Of a stretch of 64,000 nucleotides of DNA, positions 53,306-63,660 are shown one piece after another. Where the stretch lies: NCBI GenBank assembly GCA_016744295.1, contig JADGEQ010000025.1, positions 34,694 to 98,693 of the forward strand. Direction: 5' to 3'. Position numbers and translations under genes: made by a program. The notes beneath the pieces were generated by a model that made no database searches, had not been told where the DNA came from, and saw nothing but the letters and a program-made list of their open reading frames with translations. Position 1 is the stretch's first letter; every line of letters begins with the position of its first letter. This DNA comes from Desulfobacteraceae bacterium (lineage in GTDB: Bacteria; Desulfobacterota; Desulfobacteria; Desulfobacterales; Desulfobacteraceae).

Positions 53306-56300
53306 TCATCCTTTTTTTTGTCCCGATGATTGGATGCTGAATCTGGGATCCAGCTGGCTGATCCCCAACCCGCTTTTTTTTTCCACGGTTATCCGGGTGG
53401 CAATCCGTTCTTTCATGGCCTCCACATGGGAGATTACCCCGATCATTTTTCCGGCGGAGTTAAGACTGTCCAGGGCATCCAGGGCTGTTTCAAGGGTTTC
53501 GTTATCCAGAGAACCAAATCCTTCGTCCAGGAACAGGGAATCAATGCTGGTCTGGTTGGAGACCAGGTCTGACAAGGCCAGGGCCAGGGCCAGGCTCACC
53601 AGAAAACTCTCCCCGCCGGAAAGGGTTTTGGTGTCACGAACGATATCGGCCTGCCAGCTGTCCACCACCTCAAGGCTTAAATCTTCATTTATTTTCCGCT
53701 TGAGCAGATACCGACCGTGGAGGTGGTATAACCGCTTGTTGGCAAGAAAGAGCAAATGATCCAGGGTCAGCCCCTGGGCAAAGCGCCGGAATTTATCGCC
53801 GTCCCTGGAGCCGATCAGGCTGGACAGCCTTACCCATTGGTCATAAATTGCTGTTTGCCTATCAATGCCAGCACACAGGGAGGCATGGTTTTTTCTTTTT
53901 TCCTTGTCATCCCGGATGCGCTGGGAAATCTCTCCCTGGCGTTTGCCAATGGATTTAAGTTCCTCCCGGCTTTTTTCAAGAAAGTGGACAATTTTTTCCA
54001 TGGGCTGGTTTGTCAGGGGGTTGGCAAGAAGGAGGTCCAGCTCTCTTTTTGTTTTTTCCGCCAGTGCCCTGGCCCTGTTTTCACCTTTCAGGAGGGCCTC
54101 TTTCAGGGATTCAAGTTCTTCCCGCTCTTTGGTTGTTATCAAGGCGGTTTGAAAGTTCTCCAGGGTTTTGAACCCCGTTTTTTCAAGGGTGAGTGTCCAT
54201 CTTTTTTGACTCTGTTCCACCAGCAGGGCCAAATTTTGAATGTTTTTTTTCAGCTCTTCAATGCCCCCCCTGGCCTGGTTCACCCCTTTTTGTCCCAGTA
54301 TTTTTTCCCCTTGGGCCCTGTCCAGGTATTCATCAGCCTTGGCCAGTTCCCGGGCAAGGCGATCTTGTTCCGTTTTTACTGATTTTTCTCCAAACAGCTG
54401 TTTTCGTTGGGATATTAGATCTGTTAATCCCGTGTGCAGGATGGCCAGTTGTCCGGCCAGCTCTGATTGCTGTATCAAGATTAGGCTTTTCTCTTGTTCG
54501 AGAAGAGAAAGATCGACCTGGATCCGGTCCTGTTCTTTTTGGGCTTCATCCCTTTGGGTTCGGGCGGTTTGCAATGCCCTCCAGAATTCTTGGTGCCGGG
54601 CAAGCCAGGAAGTCTGGCGGTCTGGCTGGGGGAGGGGGCTTGCGGGGCTTATCATTTCTCCCATGGTTTGTCCCAGGGTTTCTTCCAGGCCCAGAATCTC
54701 TTGTTGGGTTTGGGCCAATGTTGTCCCTATATCCGAACCATTTTGCCCCAGGACCTCCTGCTGTTTCTTCCCCATTTCCATCCGGTGTCGGGTTTCTTTT
54801 TCAGTGTCCCGGGCCTTTTGCAGAAGGGTTTCCCCCTTTTGGGTACGATGGCTGTTTTTATCCAGGTGTGCAAGTATACCCTTGATTTCCAGGGTGCGGG
54901 TTTCCTGACCATTTAGCCAGCTTTGGATCTCTTCCACATGACGCATGTCCATGGCAATGTTCAATTGTTGGCAGATCTTTTCCCAGGAGGTTTTGTGTAT
55001 GGCAAAACTCTTTTCCAATGTTTTTCTTTGGATTTCGCAGGTGCCTACCCTGGCCTGGGTGCCGGCCATCTCCTGGCCAGCCCTTTGGAGATCCTTTGTT
55101 AATTGTTCCAGCTCTTTTTCTTTCTTTGATCTGCGCAAGCGGTTTTCCGAGATATCCAGGTGCTTGTACCTCTCTATGGCCGGATGTTCCTTAGATCCGC
55201 ACAAGGGACAGGCTTCTTCTTTTGCAAGGCGATCCCTGTGCCGGGACAGGCTTATGATTCGCTCTTCCTGGGCAAGGATAATATCAAGATCAGCCAGCTG
55301 CTCCCGAATATTTTGTGTTGACAGGGTCAGTTCATTGACACTCTTTTCTGTTTTTTCCAGAATGGTTGAAAGATTATCCGACTGGTTCTTCAGTTTTTCC
55401 CTGGTTAAATTGTCTAGTTCAAATTGCTGGGAGATCCCCACAAGTTCCGTACGCAGGGAAGCTGCATCCGTCAGGCCTTCAAGCCGCTCCTGCCAGGTTG
55501 CCTGGGTTTCCTGCCCCAGGATGTCGATTTTTTCCCGATTCAGCAGTTCCAGCTGCTGGATCATTTTTGTTATCTCTTCCTGCTGCTGCTTGCCTGTTTT
55601 GGAAAGTTCGTCAATTTGCTTGTTTGCGGCAAGGGTCTGCTCCTTGTTTTTACTGGCGTTTAAACGGATTTCTGCCAGTTTTTTTGTTAAACTGGTTCGC
55701 TGGTCAAACAATGCCTCAAGCAGGGGTAGTCTTTCCCCCAGTCGTTCATGGGATGGATGCCGGGCAATATAGTCAGTTGCTTTTTCTAAACCTGTTCTGA
55801 CCTGTTTTATTTGGGCTTCTTGAATGTGGTATTGTTTTAAAATTTCATCCAACCGACGGGAGATTTCTCTTTTTTGTTTTTCCAGGGCTGCAATCTGTTC
55901 TTTCTGTCCGGCAATTTGACTGTCCAGGGGGAGCACAGAATCTGTGATCAAATGTTCAACCCGACTTTGTTCTTCTTTGCACGTATGGACGGTTTTTTGG
56001 CAAATTTTTTCCTGGTCAATCACCTTGACCAGAGCTGCCTGGTTGATATTCAGATCTGTTGTCAGTTTATCAAGATCACCTATTTTGTTTTGGTGATCCC
56101 CCCGGGCCCGTTCAATGGCATCAAAGATCGGCTTGATCTCCAGGGCAGGCAGGGATGAGGCAAGGCGCTCCAGCTTTTTTTGATGCTGTTCCCTTTGGGC
56201 CACTGCATTTTCAACCCCCTTTGCAGCCTCTATTGCCTCTTTTTCCCAGGATTGCTTTTGGTTCAGCCATTGTTGTTTTTCTCCCAGGCTCCCGCTCTGG

Positions 56301-57004
56301 AATAAACACTCTTTTTCCAATCCTTCAAGGGTTGCAAGTTCCTGGGTCATCTTTTGTTTCGTCTCCCTGTCCAGCAACTCCACCACATCGGCCTTGGCAA
56401 GGAGCAGCTCCAGGGGTTTTTTTTCTTCTGTCATTCGCTGGTAGACCTGGCTGGAAATTTTTCCATAAATCTCAGTGCCGGTCAGCTCCTCCAGAAGTTC
56501 GGCCCTCTCATTGGCACTGGCATTTAAAAATGCTGCAAATCCGCCCTGGGCCAGGAGCATTGACTTGGTAAACCTGCCGAAGTCAAGACCGGTGATTTTT
56601 TTGATCTGTCTGAGTTTATCTGCAATCTGGCTTGAGATAATGGTGCCGGATCCATGGGCCAACTCCACATGGGGAGGCTGGAGTTTTCCGTCTGCCTGAT
56701 TCCGAGCCCGGCGCTGGGACCAGAAGGCCCGGTATTCTTTTTTTCCCACGGAAAACTGAACCTCTGCCAGGCAGTCCCCGGTGTGCCGGGTCATGATCTC
56801 ATTGCTTCCCGAAGAGACGGACAGCCTTGGTGTCTGGTGGTAAAGGGCCAGGCAGATGGCGTCCAGGATAGAGGTTTTGCCGGCACCGGTGGGACCTGTG
56901 ATGGCAAAAAGGCCCTGGTCCCTGAATTCCGGAGCGGTAAAATCAATTTTCCACTCCCCCTTCAGGGAATTGATATTTTTAAATCTTAAGCTGAGAATTT
57001 TCAT
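53306..57004 (-). CDS. sbcC: DNA repair exonuclease subunit SbcC (Rad50-type ATPase)
   Basis: 1232 residues, longer than the 1048 of E. coli SbcC. Walker A GPTGAGKTS at residues 37-45, Q-loop region, long coiled coils on both sides of a zinc hook CPLCG, and the C-terminal signature TLSGGESFLVSLALALALSDL with Walker B SLFLDEGFGSLD. With SbcD it trims hairpins and double-strand ends. Its ATG overlaps the TGA of sbcD (ATGA). Last gene of a three-gene operon. Confidence 0.95.
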   Translation of the reverse strand: MKILSLRFKNINSLKGEWKIDFTAPEFRDQGLFAITGPTGAGKTSILDAICLALYHQTPRLSVSSGSNEIMTRHTGDCLAEVQFSVGKKEYRAFWSQRRARNQADGKLQPPHVELAHGSGTIISSQIADKLRQIKKITGLDFGRFTKSMLLAQGGFAAFLNASANERAELLEELTGTEIYGKISSQVYQRMTEEKKPLELLLAKADVVELLDRETKQKMTQELATLEGLEKECLFQSGSLGEKQQWLNQKQSWEKEAIEAAKGVENAVAQREQHQKKLERLASSLPALEIKPIFDAIERARGDHQNKIGDLDKLTTDLNINQAALVKVIDQEKICQKTVHTCKEEQSRVEHLITDSVLPLDSQIAGQKEQIAALEKQKREISRRLDEILKQYHIQEAQIKQVRTGLEKATDYIARHPSHERLGERLPLLEALFDQRTSLTKKLAEIRLNASKNKEQTLAANKQIDELSKTGKQQQEEITKMIQQLELLNREKIDILGQETQATWQERLEGLTDAASLRTELVGISQQFELDNLTREKLKNQSDNLSTILEKTEKSVNELTLSTQNIREQLADLDIILAQEERIISLSRHRDRLAKEEACPLCGSKEHPAIERYKHLDISENRLRRSKKEKELEQLTKDLQRAGQEMAGTQARVGTCEIQRKTLEKSFAIHKTSWEKICQQLNIAMDMRHVEEIQSWLNGQETRTLEIKGILAHLDKNSHRTQKGETLLQKARDTEKETRHRMEMGKKQQEVLGQNGSDIGTTLAQTQQEILGLEETLGQTMGEMISPASPLPQPDRQTSWLARHQEFWRALQTARTQRDEAQKEQDRIQVDLSLLEQEKSLILIQQSELAGQLAILHTGLTDLISQRKQLFGEKSVKTEQDRLARELAKADEYLDRAQGEKILGQKGVNQARGGIEELKKNIQNLALLVEQSQKRWTLTLEKTGFKTLENFQTALITTKEREELESLKEALLKGENRARALAEKTKRELDLLLANPLTNQPMEKIVHFLEKSREELKSIGKRQGEISQRIRDDKEKRKNHASLCAGIDRQTAIYDQWVRLSSLIGSRDGDKFRRFAQGLTLDHLLFLANKRLYHLHGRYLLKRKINEDLSLEVVDSWQADIVRDTKTLSGGESFLVSLALALALSDLVSNQTSIDSLFLDEGFGSLDNETLETALDALDSLNSAGKMIGVISHVEAMKERIATRITVEKKSGLGISQLDPRFSIQSSGQKKG

Positions 57005-58230
57005 GGCAGGTCTCCTTGTTCAACCTGGACAAGAATTTCTTTAAACAGCGCCACCAACCTGTTTTTTTCCTGATCCTCCATCTCTTCCGATGCCAGACGC
57101 CGTAAAAATACCTCATTGGGTTTCAGTTCCTCCAGTTTCTCTTTGGATAGAGATTCCAGGGTTGATCCAAGTGAGTTTCGTTTTCTGCGGATACGCAGCA
57201 ATTCAATGGGCTTGTCTTCAATCATTGCCTGGATCCGGTTTAAAAGATCGGTGAGGTAGTCATCTGTTGCAACTTCCACCTCCAGCCACAGGGCTCGACC
57301 TCCTTTTGGCGGTGGCAGTTCGCTGATTTTTTTTTCAATCTGTGCAAGATCCCCTTCCAGACAGACAAGTGTTCTGAAACAGGGAATTTCCACTTCTGTG
57401 ATCTTTTCAAGAGCCCCTTCTTTAAAATCCACCTGGAGAACCTGTTTGGCCCGTTTTACTTCGTCAAAACTCAAAGGGATGGGAGAACCTGAATATCGGA
57501 TATGCGTCATCCCTTTGATGGTCTGTCCGCGATGGAGGTGGCCCAGGGCAATGTAATCGGCACAGGGAAATTTAGCGGCTGGAAATGCATCCAGAGAACC
57601 AATGTAAATCTCCCTCACAGATTCCGACCCTTTTCCCCCCACAACGGTCAAATGACCCGTGGCAATTATGGGCAGGGTATCCTTTCCCTCCATTTCATCC
57701 CTGAGATCACAGGCGGCTTCAAATATCCTGGTGTAAAGCGCTGAAATTGCCTGGATCAGTCCCTGCTTTTTATCCTGGCCGGATTGGCCTGCACAGCTTG
57801 TGACAATCTCCCTGGGCCGGATAAAGGGAATGGCACATAAAATGGCACCGGGCACCCCTTTGCCATCCTTTAACACCATAACATGGTCCTGGGAATTGGG
57901 GGTGACACTTCCGATTACCCGGGTGTTTAAACAGGCCAGAAGCTCCCTGGCCTCGTTTAGGGTGGCAGCGGAATCATGGTTTCCGCCAAGGATAACCGTT
58001 GTGGTGCAGCAGGTGTTTTGGAGGGAGACAATAAAGTCATTGTACAGGGTTCTTGCATAGCTGGGAGGGGTGCCGGTGTCAAAAATATCACCTGTCACCA
58101 CCAGGGCATCTGCCTCGGATTGGATGATGAGGCTGCCAAGCCAGTCCAGAAAAGCCCTGTGTTCTTCTTCCCGGCTTTTTCCCATGAAATGCTGGCCCAG
58201 GTGCCAGTCCGAGGTGTGTATAATTCGCAT
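57001..58230 (-). CDS. sbcD: DNA repair exonuclease subunit SbcD (Mre11-type nuclease)
   Basis: 409 residues. Phosphoesterase motifs in order: TSDWHLGQHF, VTGDIFDTGTPP, LGGNHDSAAT, and the later IATGHLTV and IALGHLHRGQ metal-binding histidines. C-terminal capping domain. Its ATG (58228-58230) overlaps the stop of the PatZ-like gene (TAATG), and its stop overlaps the sbcC start, so all three are translationally coupled. Confidence 0.95.
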   Translation of the reverse strand: MRIIHTSDWHLGQHFMGKSREEEHRAFLDWLGSLIIQSEADALVVTGDIFDTGTPPSYARTLYNDFIVSLQNTCCTTTVILGGNHDSAATLNEARELLACLNTRVIGSVTPNSQDHVMVLKDGKGVPGAILCAIPFIRPREIVTSCAGQSGQDKKQGLIQAISALYTRIFEAACDLRDEMEGKDTLPIIATGHLTVVGGKGSESVREIYIGSLDAFPAAKFPCADYIALGHLHRGQTIKGMTHIRYSGSPIPLSFDEVKRAKQVLQVDFKEGALEKITEVEIPCFRTLVCLEGDLAQIEKKISELPPPKGGRALWLEVEVATDDYLTDLLNRIQAMIEDKPIELLRIRRKRNSLGSTLESLSKEKLEELKPNEVFLRRLASEEMEDQEKNRLVALFKEILVQVEQGDLP

Positions 58231-60659
58231 TATTTAAGGTCTTTGAGGTTTATTTCCAATTTATATTCCGAAGAGTCAGGATCCAGTTTTACCCCGAAAC
58301 CCAATTTTTGTCCCAGGGTCAGCATGGGAGTGTTGGTGGATATGACCGGGCCGTAAATCTGCTTGATGCCATATTTTTGGGCGCTGACCAAGGCCCGCTT
58401 GAACAGAACGTATCCAATGCCTTTCCGCTGCCAATTGTCGGCCAGAACCAAGGCAAATTCGCCTTTTTCCCCGGCAGGATGAAAGATGATCCGGGCCACC
58501 CCGGCCATTTTTTTGTTTTCGCCCTGGCCTGCAAAGGCCACCAGGGCAATTTCCCGGTCATAGTCTATCTGGGTCAGCTTGATGAGCAGTCTTTTTGAAA
58601 TTCGTTTGATGGGTGAAAAAAACCGCAGGTAAACGGTTTCAGGAGACAGATCGGAAAAAAGCCCGATCATCTGGTCGGCGTCCCCGGGGCGCACCGGCCG
58701 CATGAAAATTTTCTCGTTGTCCCGGGTAACAAATTCAGATTCCTGCCACCAGGGATAGGGGCTAATGACCAAATGACCGGCGGACTGAACAGATGTCCGA
58801 CCCACCACTGCCGCAGCGCAGGCCACCATTATTCGTCCCTTTTTAACCTGGATGGGATTTAGATCCAATCGTTTAATTTCCGGGAAATCGGTTACCAGCC
58901 GGCTGATGAGGATGAGTATCTCCTCCAGCAAAGAAACATCCAGGGGACGAATCTGTTTATATCCGTGGAAAACCCTTGATATCTGGGTGGATTCCATGGC
59001 CCGGCCTGCCAGAATTCGATTTAAGGGGGGCAGGGCAATGGCATTATCCCTGACCACATCCGGCATGGAACCACCGGTTCCAAATCGAAGCACCGGGCCG
59101 AACATCGGATGATTCACCGTTGTAATTTGCAGCTCATAATCCGGGGTTGCCCACCTTTTGTCCGGGGCCACTCGTATCCCATAGGCTGTCAGCAGATCCC
59201 TGGCAAGAGAGGTGGCGGGAGAGGGTTCCTTGGGATCCATCCCTTTTTTTATGGCCAGGGCAGCTTTCGGCCGATCAATCTCCAACCGTTTGTCGGTTCT
59301 ATAGGGGATCTGCTCGAGCATTTCAATGTTGCGCCCATATTTGTACAGGTTTACAAAGGCCTGGACTGCCCGTTCAGGGGTTTCATAGGTAATGATACGG
59401 TTTCGGTTGAAAATGGCCCGGGATTTGTCAGAGTTCACCCCCCCCATCCAAGCCGTGAATACAGGGAAAGGAGTTGTTTTCAACAACTGAACCAAAGGGG
59501 TTGCCAGGGCTGTGGAATCATAGGTGCCCACCGGGGAACTCAACAGCAGCAACCCATCTATTTCCGAGGCAGTAATACAGGTTTTAACCACATCAATATA
59601 TTTTTCAGGGGAGGATTCCTGGAGCACCTCTATGGGGTTGGTTCTTCGCCATCTATTCTCCAGCAGAGTATCCAGGGCTTTGATGGTGGAAGCGGTTAAT
59701 TCTGCGGGCTTGATGTTGTGGGTTGCCAGGGCATCCGCCGCCATAATCCCGATTCCCCCTGCATTGGAAACAATTGCCAGTCGCGATCCCCTGGGCCGCT
59801 TCTGCTTGGCTAAAAATTCTGCACAGTCAAACAGGGCTTCAAATCCATGCACCCTTAAAATACCAGCCCTCTGGAACACTGCATCATAGATTTCATCCTC
59901 ACAGGGCTCGGTTCCGGCTTGGTTCCGGCCTGATTTTAAGGCAATGATGGGCTTTATCCGGGATACCGCCCGGGCGGCACTCATGAATTTTCGAATATCA
60001 ACCAGGGATTCCACATACATGACAATGGATTCCACCTCGTTCAGAGAACCCAGGTAATCGATCATGTCGGCAAAATCCACATCCAGCTTGGACCCGAGAT
60101 TGACAAAATGACTGAATCCTACGTTTTCCCGCATGGCAAGATCCAGAACTGCTGTGCAGACGGCACCGCTCTGGGAGATGAAGGCAATTTTTCCGGGCAG
60201 GGGAAGCTGGTGCATGAAGCTGGCATTAAATCCAGCTCTGGTATTGATAATCCCCACGGAATCCGGTCCTATGATTCTGATTCCCGTCTCCCGTGATAGC
60301 TGAATGAGCGAGTTCCGAATTTGATTCTCCGGGCCATCCGGTCTGACCGGTCCCGCAGAGATCACCACAACCCCCCACATTTTTTTTTTACAGCAGAGAC
60401 GTACAATCGCCGGAACCTCTTGCATGGGAACGGCAATCACTCCCATGTCCACCCGGCAATCAAGATTTTCCACCCCTGCCACGGCATCAAGCCCCATTAC
60501 CCTTTTGTACTTGGGATTAACAGGGAAAATATTACCCTTAAATCCACCGGAAATAAGGTTGCTCATAATGGAGGCCCCGACACTGCCTTTTTTCTCGCTG
60601 GCCCCGATTACAGCCAGGGACCTGGGGTTCATTATATGGTGTAGGTTCAGGGTTGTCAT
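58230..60659 (-). CDS. PatZ-like acyl-CoA-synthetase-like/GNAT fusion with shortened ATP-grasp domain
   Basis: 809 residues. CoA-binding domain (MNPRSLAVIGASEKKGSVGASIMSNL), succinyl-CoA-ligase-like parts (GKIAFISQSGAVCTAVLDLA; LAIVSNAGGIGIMAADAL), a remnant ATP-grasp part and a C-terminal GNAT acetyltransferase (VRPGDADQMIGLFSDLSPETVYLRFF; NWQRKGIGYVLFKRAL). PatZ-type enzymes acetylate protein lysines and are usually near 890 residues. Here the ATP-grasp segment jumps from AYGIRVAPDKRWATP straight to HPMFGPVLRFGTGG, missing about 75 residues including the usual ATP-binding lysine. The ligase activity should be lost; the acetyltransferase is complete. First gene of the operon with sbcD and sbcC. 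Confidence 0.85.
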   Translation of the reverse strand: MTTLNLHHIMNPRSLAVIGASEKKGSVGASIMSNLISGGFKGNIFPVNPKYKRVMGLDAVAGVENLDCRVDMGVIAVPMQEVPAIVRLCCKKKMWGVVVISAGPVRPDGPENQIRNSLIQLSRETGIRIIGPDSVGIINTRAGFNASFMHQLPLPGKIAFISQSGAVCTAVLDLAMRENVGFSHFVNLGSKLDVDFADMIDYLGSLNEVESIVMYVESLVDIRKFMSAARAVSRIKPIIALKSGRNQAGTEPCEDEIYDAVFQRAGILRVHGFEALFDCAEFLAKQKRPRGSRLAIVSNAGGIGIMAADALATHNIKPAELTASTIKALDTLLENRWRRTNPIEVLQESSPEKYIDVVKTCITASEIDGLLLLSSPVGTYDSTALATPLVQLLKTTPFPVFTAWMGGVNSDKSRAIFNRNRIITYETPERAVQAFVNLYKYGRNIEMLEQIPYRTDKRLEIDRPKAALAIKKGMDPKEPSPATSLARDLLTAYGIRVAPDKRWATPDYELQITTVNHPMFGPVLRFGTGGSMPDVVRDNAIALPPLNRILAGRAMESTQISRVFHGYKQIRPLDVSLLEEILILISRLVTDFPEIKRLDLNPIQVKKGRIMVACAAAVVGRTSVQSAGHLVISPYPWWQESEFVTRDNEKIFMRPVRPGDADQMIGLFSDLSPETVYLRFFSPIKRISKRLLIKLTQIDYDREIALVAFAGQGENKKMAGVARIIFHPAGEKGEFALVLADNWQRKGIGYVLFKRALVSAQKYGIKQIYGPVISTNTPMLTLGQKLGFGVKLDPDSSEYKLEINLKDLK

Positions 60660-61008
60660 GAAACAAATCTAGTATGGACCCGGGAACTTGTCAACCCCTT
60701 ATCAGAATACAATTGTCCAGAATACAATTGTCAGAACCTTTTCTTCGTCCAGGGTCCGCCCATAGACTAATACCATCCATACTCAGTATCGTTTTAGTTT
60801 AGTATTTTTTTGCAATGGAAAACGTTATGCTGTATTCTAAATTTAAATTATAAGCCAATTTGATATTTTTCGGCGTTTTCTTTTGTAAAGTTATCTTCAG
60901 ATGCCGTCTAAATGTTCCATTTTTGAAAAAGCGATATAGATGCTAAGGTTATTCAATAATAGATTGATTAAAAATCATAATATAACGAGAAACAATAAAG
61001 AAAAGTAT
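60660..61008. other. Gene-free A/T-rich spacer
   Basis: About 350 bases between the divergent PatZ-like gene and the hybrid kinase. A direct repeat of CAGAATACAATTGTC occurs at about 60703-60733. No -24/-12 promoter or clear terminator was recognised. A frame from 60940 would extend the kinase but has no ribosome-binding site. Confidence 0.4.
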
Positions 61009-63561
61009 ATGACATTAAAAAATATATGGATATATTCTCGATTAATATTGCTCACGCTCAGCCTTTTTTTCTTTCAAAGTATGCTTGTGGGATTGCCAGG
61101 TTTGTCTGGGAGGGAAGCGACAGACCAAACGAATCTGACGGATAATGAGAAAGCCTGGCTCACAGCACACCCAATTATCAGACTTGCACCAGATCCCGAG
61201 TTTAAACCCATTGAATTTTTTGATAAGGACGGTTTCTACAAAGGTATTGCAGCCGATTACACACGACTTCTTGAACAAAAACTCGGCATAAAGTTTGAGA
61301 TCATCCGATGCGCAAACTGGGATGAAGTCATCAAACGAATAAAAAACCGTGAGGTCGATGTTTTAAATGCAGTAGTAAAAACACCTCAACGTGAAATATA
61401 TTTATCATTTCCTCAACCGTACTTGAAAATTCCTTCTGTTATCATTGTAAGAAAAAACGTAACTGCGAACCTCACATTAGATATGCTTAAAGGAATGAAT
61501 CTTGTCATGGTCTCGGGTTATGGCTATGTTGATCTGATCCGTAACAAATATCCCGGACTGAATATAGAATTAGTACCTGAATTGAAAACAGCTTTACGAA
61601 AAGTTTCTTTTGGTATGGCTGATGCCTTTATTGGTGATTTGGCAACAACGAGCTTCTCTCTTGAATCAGAAGGGATCACAAATTTAAGACTTTCCGGAGA
61701 AACTGAACCGCCCAATATCTCTGGATTTGCTGTTCGTTCTGACTGGCCTGAATTAAGTAGCATTCTGGAAAAAGGAATGATTCTACTCACCGAAGATGAG
61801 AAAAAAGCCATTTTTAATAAGTGGATTCATCTGACGGTGGAGCCCGGAATGAACATGCAAGAAATTCAAAGATATGTGCTCATAATTGTATGTATAATTT
61901 CATTGCTAATTCTATGCTTTTTATTCTTCAATCGCCAATTGAAGCGTGTTGTAAATCTTAGAACCGAAGATCTCAGAAAGGAAATTGAAGAGCGCAAGAG
62001 GACTGATGAAGCTCTGAGGGAGAGCGAAACCTACCTTCGAACATTGATCCACACAATTCCGGAGTTGGTCTGGTTAAAAGATAAGGATGGAATGTACCTT
62101 TTTTGTAATTCCAGATTCGAACGGTTCTTTGGTGCAAAAGAAGAAAAAATAATCGGAAAAACAGATTATGACTTTGTTGACAAAAAATTAGCTGATTTTT
62201 TTCGGGAACATGATAAACTGGCAATGACCAACGCAAGCCCTACCATTAATGAAGAAGAAGTTACATATGCTGATGATGGACATCATGAAATTCTCGAAAC
62301 CATAAAGACGCCACTATATGATAGAAACGCCAAGCTTATTGGTGTGTTGGGTATTGCTCGAGATATTACGGAACGCAAGCAGGCAGAGGAACAAAGAAAA
62401 AAATTAGAAGGCCAGCTGCGCCAGTCTCATAAGATGGAATCCATTGGCACCCTTGCAGGTGGTATAGCGCATGATTTTAATAATATTCTATCAGGAATAT
62501 TTGGGTATTCTCAATTAGCTCAAACAAATATTAATGATTTTAAAAAAGTAAATAACTATATTGATCAAATCTTAAAGGGTGCAAAAAGAGCGGCCGAACT
62601 CGTTCAACAGATATTAACTTTCAGCAGGCAGACCGAATACAAAAAAAACTCGTTCAAGATATATTATCAGGTGAATGAGGCACTTAAGCTATTACGCTCG
62701 ACAATACCCACTACCATTGAAATAAAAAAGGAACTCGTTTCAAGATCAATGGTATTGGCAGATCCAGGAAAAATTCATCAGGTTATAATGAATCTTTGTA
62801 CCAATGCATATCATGCCATGAGAAAAACGGGCGGTCGATTGAAAGTTTCATTGATGGATGTCGAAATTTTTAAAGCAAAACAGTTGAAAAATAAAAATAT
62901 CCTTCCAGGAAACTATCTCAAACTGGAAGTGAGTGACACAGGGCATGGCATGGATGAAGAAACCATAGAAAAAGCATTTGATCCTTACTATACCACAAAC
63001 GAAACTGGAGAAGGAACAGGTTTAGGGCTTGCAATTGTTCAGGCTATTGTAGATGAACATGACGGTTATTTAGAAGTATTGAGTACCCCAGGTAAAGGCA
63101 CTACTTTTTATATCTACTTTCCAATTGTCACAGATAATCTTGAAATCCATGATTTAAATCCAAAAAGACCACCTTCATTTGTCGGTAATGAAAAAATAAT
63201 GTTTGTTGATGATGAATCTCCTATCAGGAAAATCGCCAAAGAGAGTTTAGAAAAATATGGATATAAAATTAGTTTGTTTAAAAATGGTATTGAAGCTCAA
63301 AGGGAGTTTGAAAATCGTGCTGATCAATTTGATTTAATCGTCACTGATATGAACATGCCTGGAATGGCAGGCGATGAACTATCCGTTAAATTGAAAAATA
63401 CACGCAATGATATTCCCATAATAATTTGTACAGGATTCAGTGAAGTCATGAATGCAGAAAAAGCAGCATCCATTGGTATTAATGGCTTCTTATTGAAACC
63501 GATTGTTATGAAGGACCTTATACTAAAGATACGCGAAGTGCTGGATAAAAAAGTTTCGTAA
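61009..63561 (+). CDS. Hybrid sensor histidine kinase with fused periplasmic binding domain
   Basis: About 850 residues from ATG 61009 (AAAGAAAAG upstream). Signal/anchor segment, then an SBP_bac_3 domain (KAWLTAHPIIRLAPDPEFKPIEFFDKDGFYKGIAADY, VDVLNAVVKTPQRE, GLNIELVPELKTALRKVSFGMADAFIG), a second membrane segment (about VLIIVCIISLLILCFLFF), a PAS domain (TLIHTIPELVWLKDKDGMYLFCN), H-box GTLAGGIAHDFNNIL, ATPase domain and receiver (MFVDDESPIRK, LIVTDMNMPGMAG, CTGFSEV, LKPIV). It combines in one protein what the 47241/44980 gene pair encodes separately. Base composition is clearly richer in A+T than its neighbours. Confidence 0.9.
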   Translation: MTLKNIWIYSRLILLTLSLFFFQSMLVGLPGLSGREATDQTNLTDNEKAWLTAHPIIRLAPDPEFKPIEFFDKDGFYKGIAADYTRLLEQKLGIKFEIIRCANWDEVIKRIKNREVDVLNAVVKTPQREIYLSFPQPYLKIPSVIIVRKNVTANLTLDMLKGMNLVMVSGYGYVDLIRNKYPGLNIELVPELKTALRKVSFGMADAFIGDLATTSFSLESEGITNLRLSGETEPPNISGFAVRSDWPELSSILEKGMILLTEDEKKAIFNKWIHLTVEPGMNMQEIQRYVLIIVCIISLLILCFLFFNRQLKRVVNLRTEDLRKEIEERKRTDEALRESETYLRTLIHTIPELVWLKDKDGMYLFCNSRFERFFGAKEEKIIGKTDYDFVDKKLADFFREHDKLAMTNASPTINEEEVTYADDGHHEILETIKTPLYDRNAKLIGVLGIARDITERKQAEEQRKKLEGQLRQSHKMESIGTLAGGIAHDFNNILSGIFGYSQLAQTNINDFKKVNNYIDQILKGAKRAAELVQQILTFSRQTEYKKNSFKIYYQVNEALKLLRSTIPTTIEIKKELVSRSMVLADPGKIHQVIMNLCTNAYHAMRKTGGRLKVSLMDVEIFKAKQLKNKNILPGNYLKLEVSDTGHGMDEETIEKAFDPYYTTNETGEGTGLGLAIVQAIVDEHDGYLEVLSTPGKGTTFYIYFPIVTDNLEIHDLNPKRPPSFVGNEKIMFVDDESPIRKIAKESLEKYGYKISLFKNGIEAQREFENRADQFDLIVTDMNMPGMAGDELSVKLKNTRNDIPIIICTGFSEVMNAEKAASIGINGFLLKPIVMKDLILKIREVLDKKVS

Positions 63562-63660
63562 ATATATATTTTCAAAGAAAATAGGAATCCTATTCCAGTG
63601 GGACAGGGTTTCTACATCATACAAAAAATAAAAATCAACTATTTTTTAAGTAACCATTGT

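Noticed and set aside
53756..54916. Several overlapping plus-strand frames of 140-230 codons within sbcC
   Set aside because: Proline/phenylalanine-rich translations typical of the reverse of coiled-coil codons; no ribosome-binding sites.
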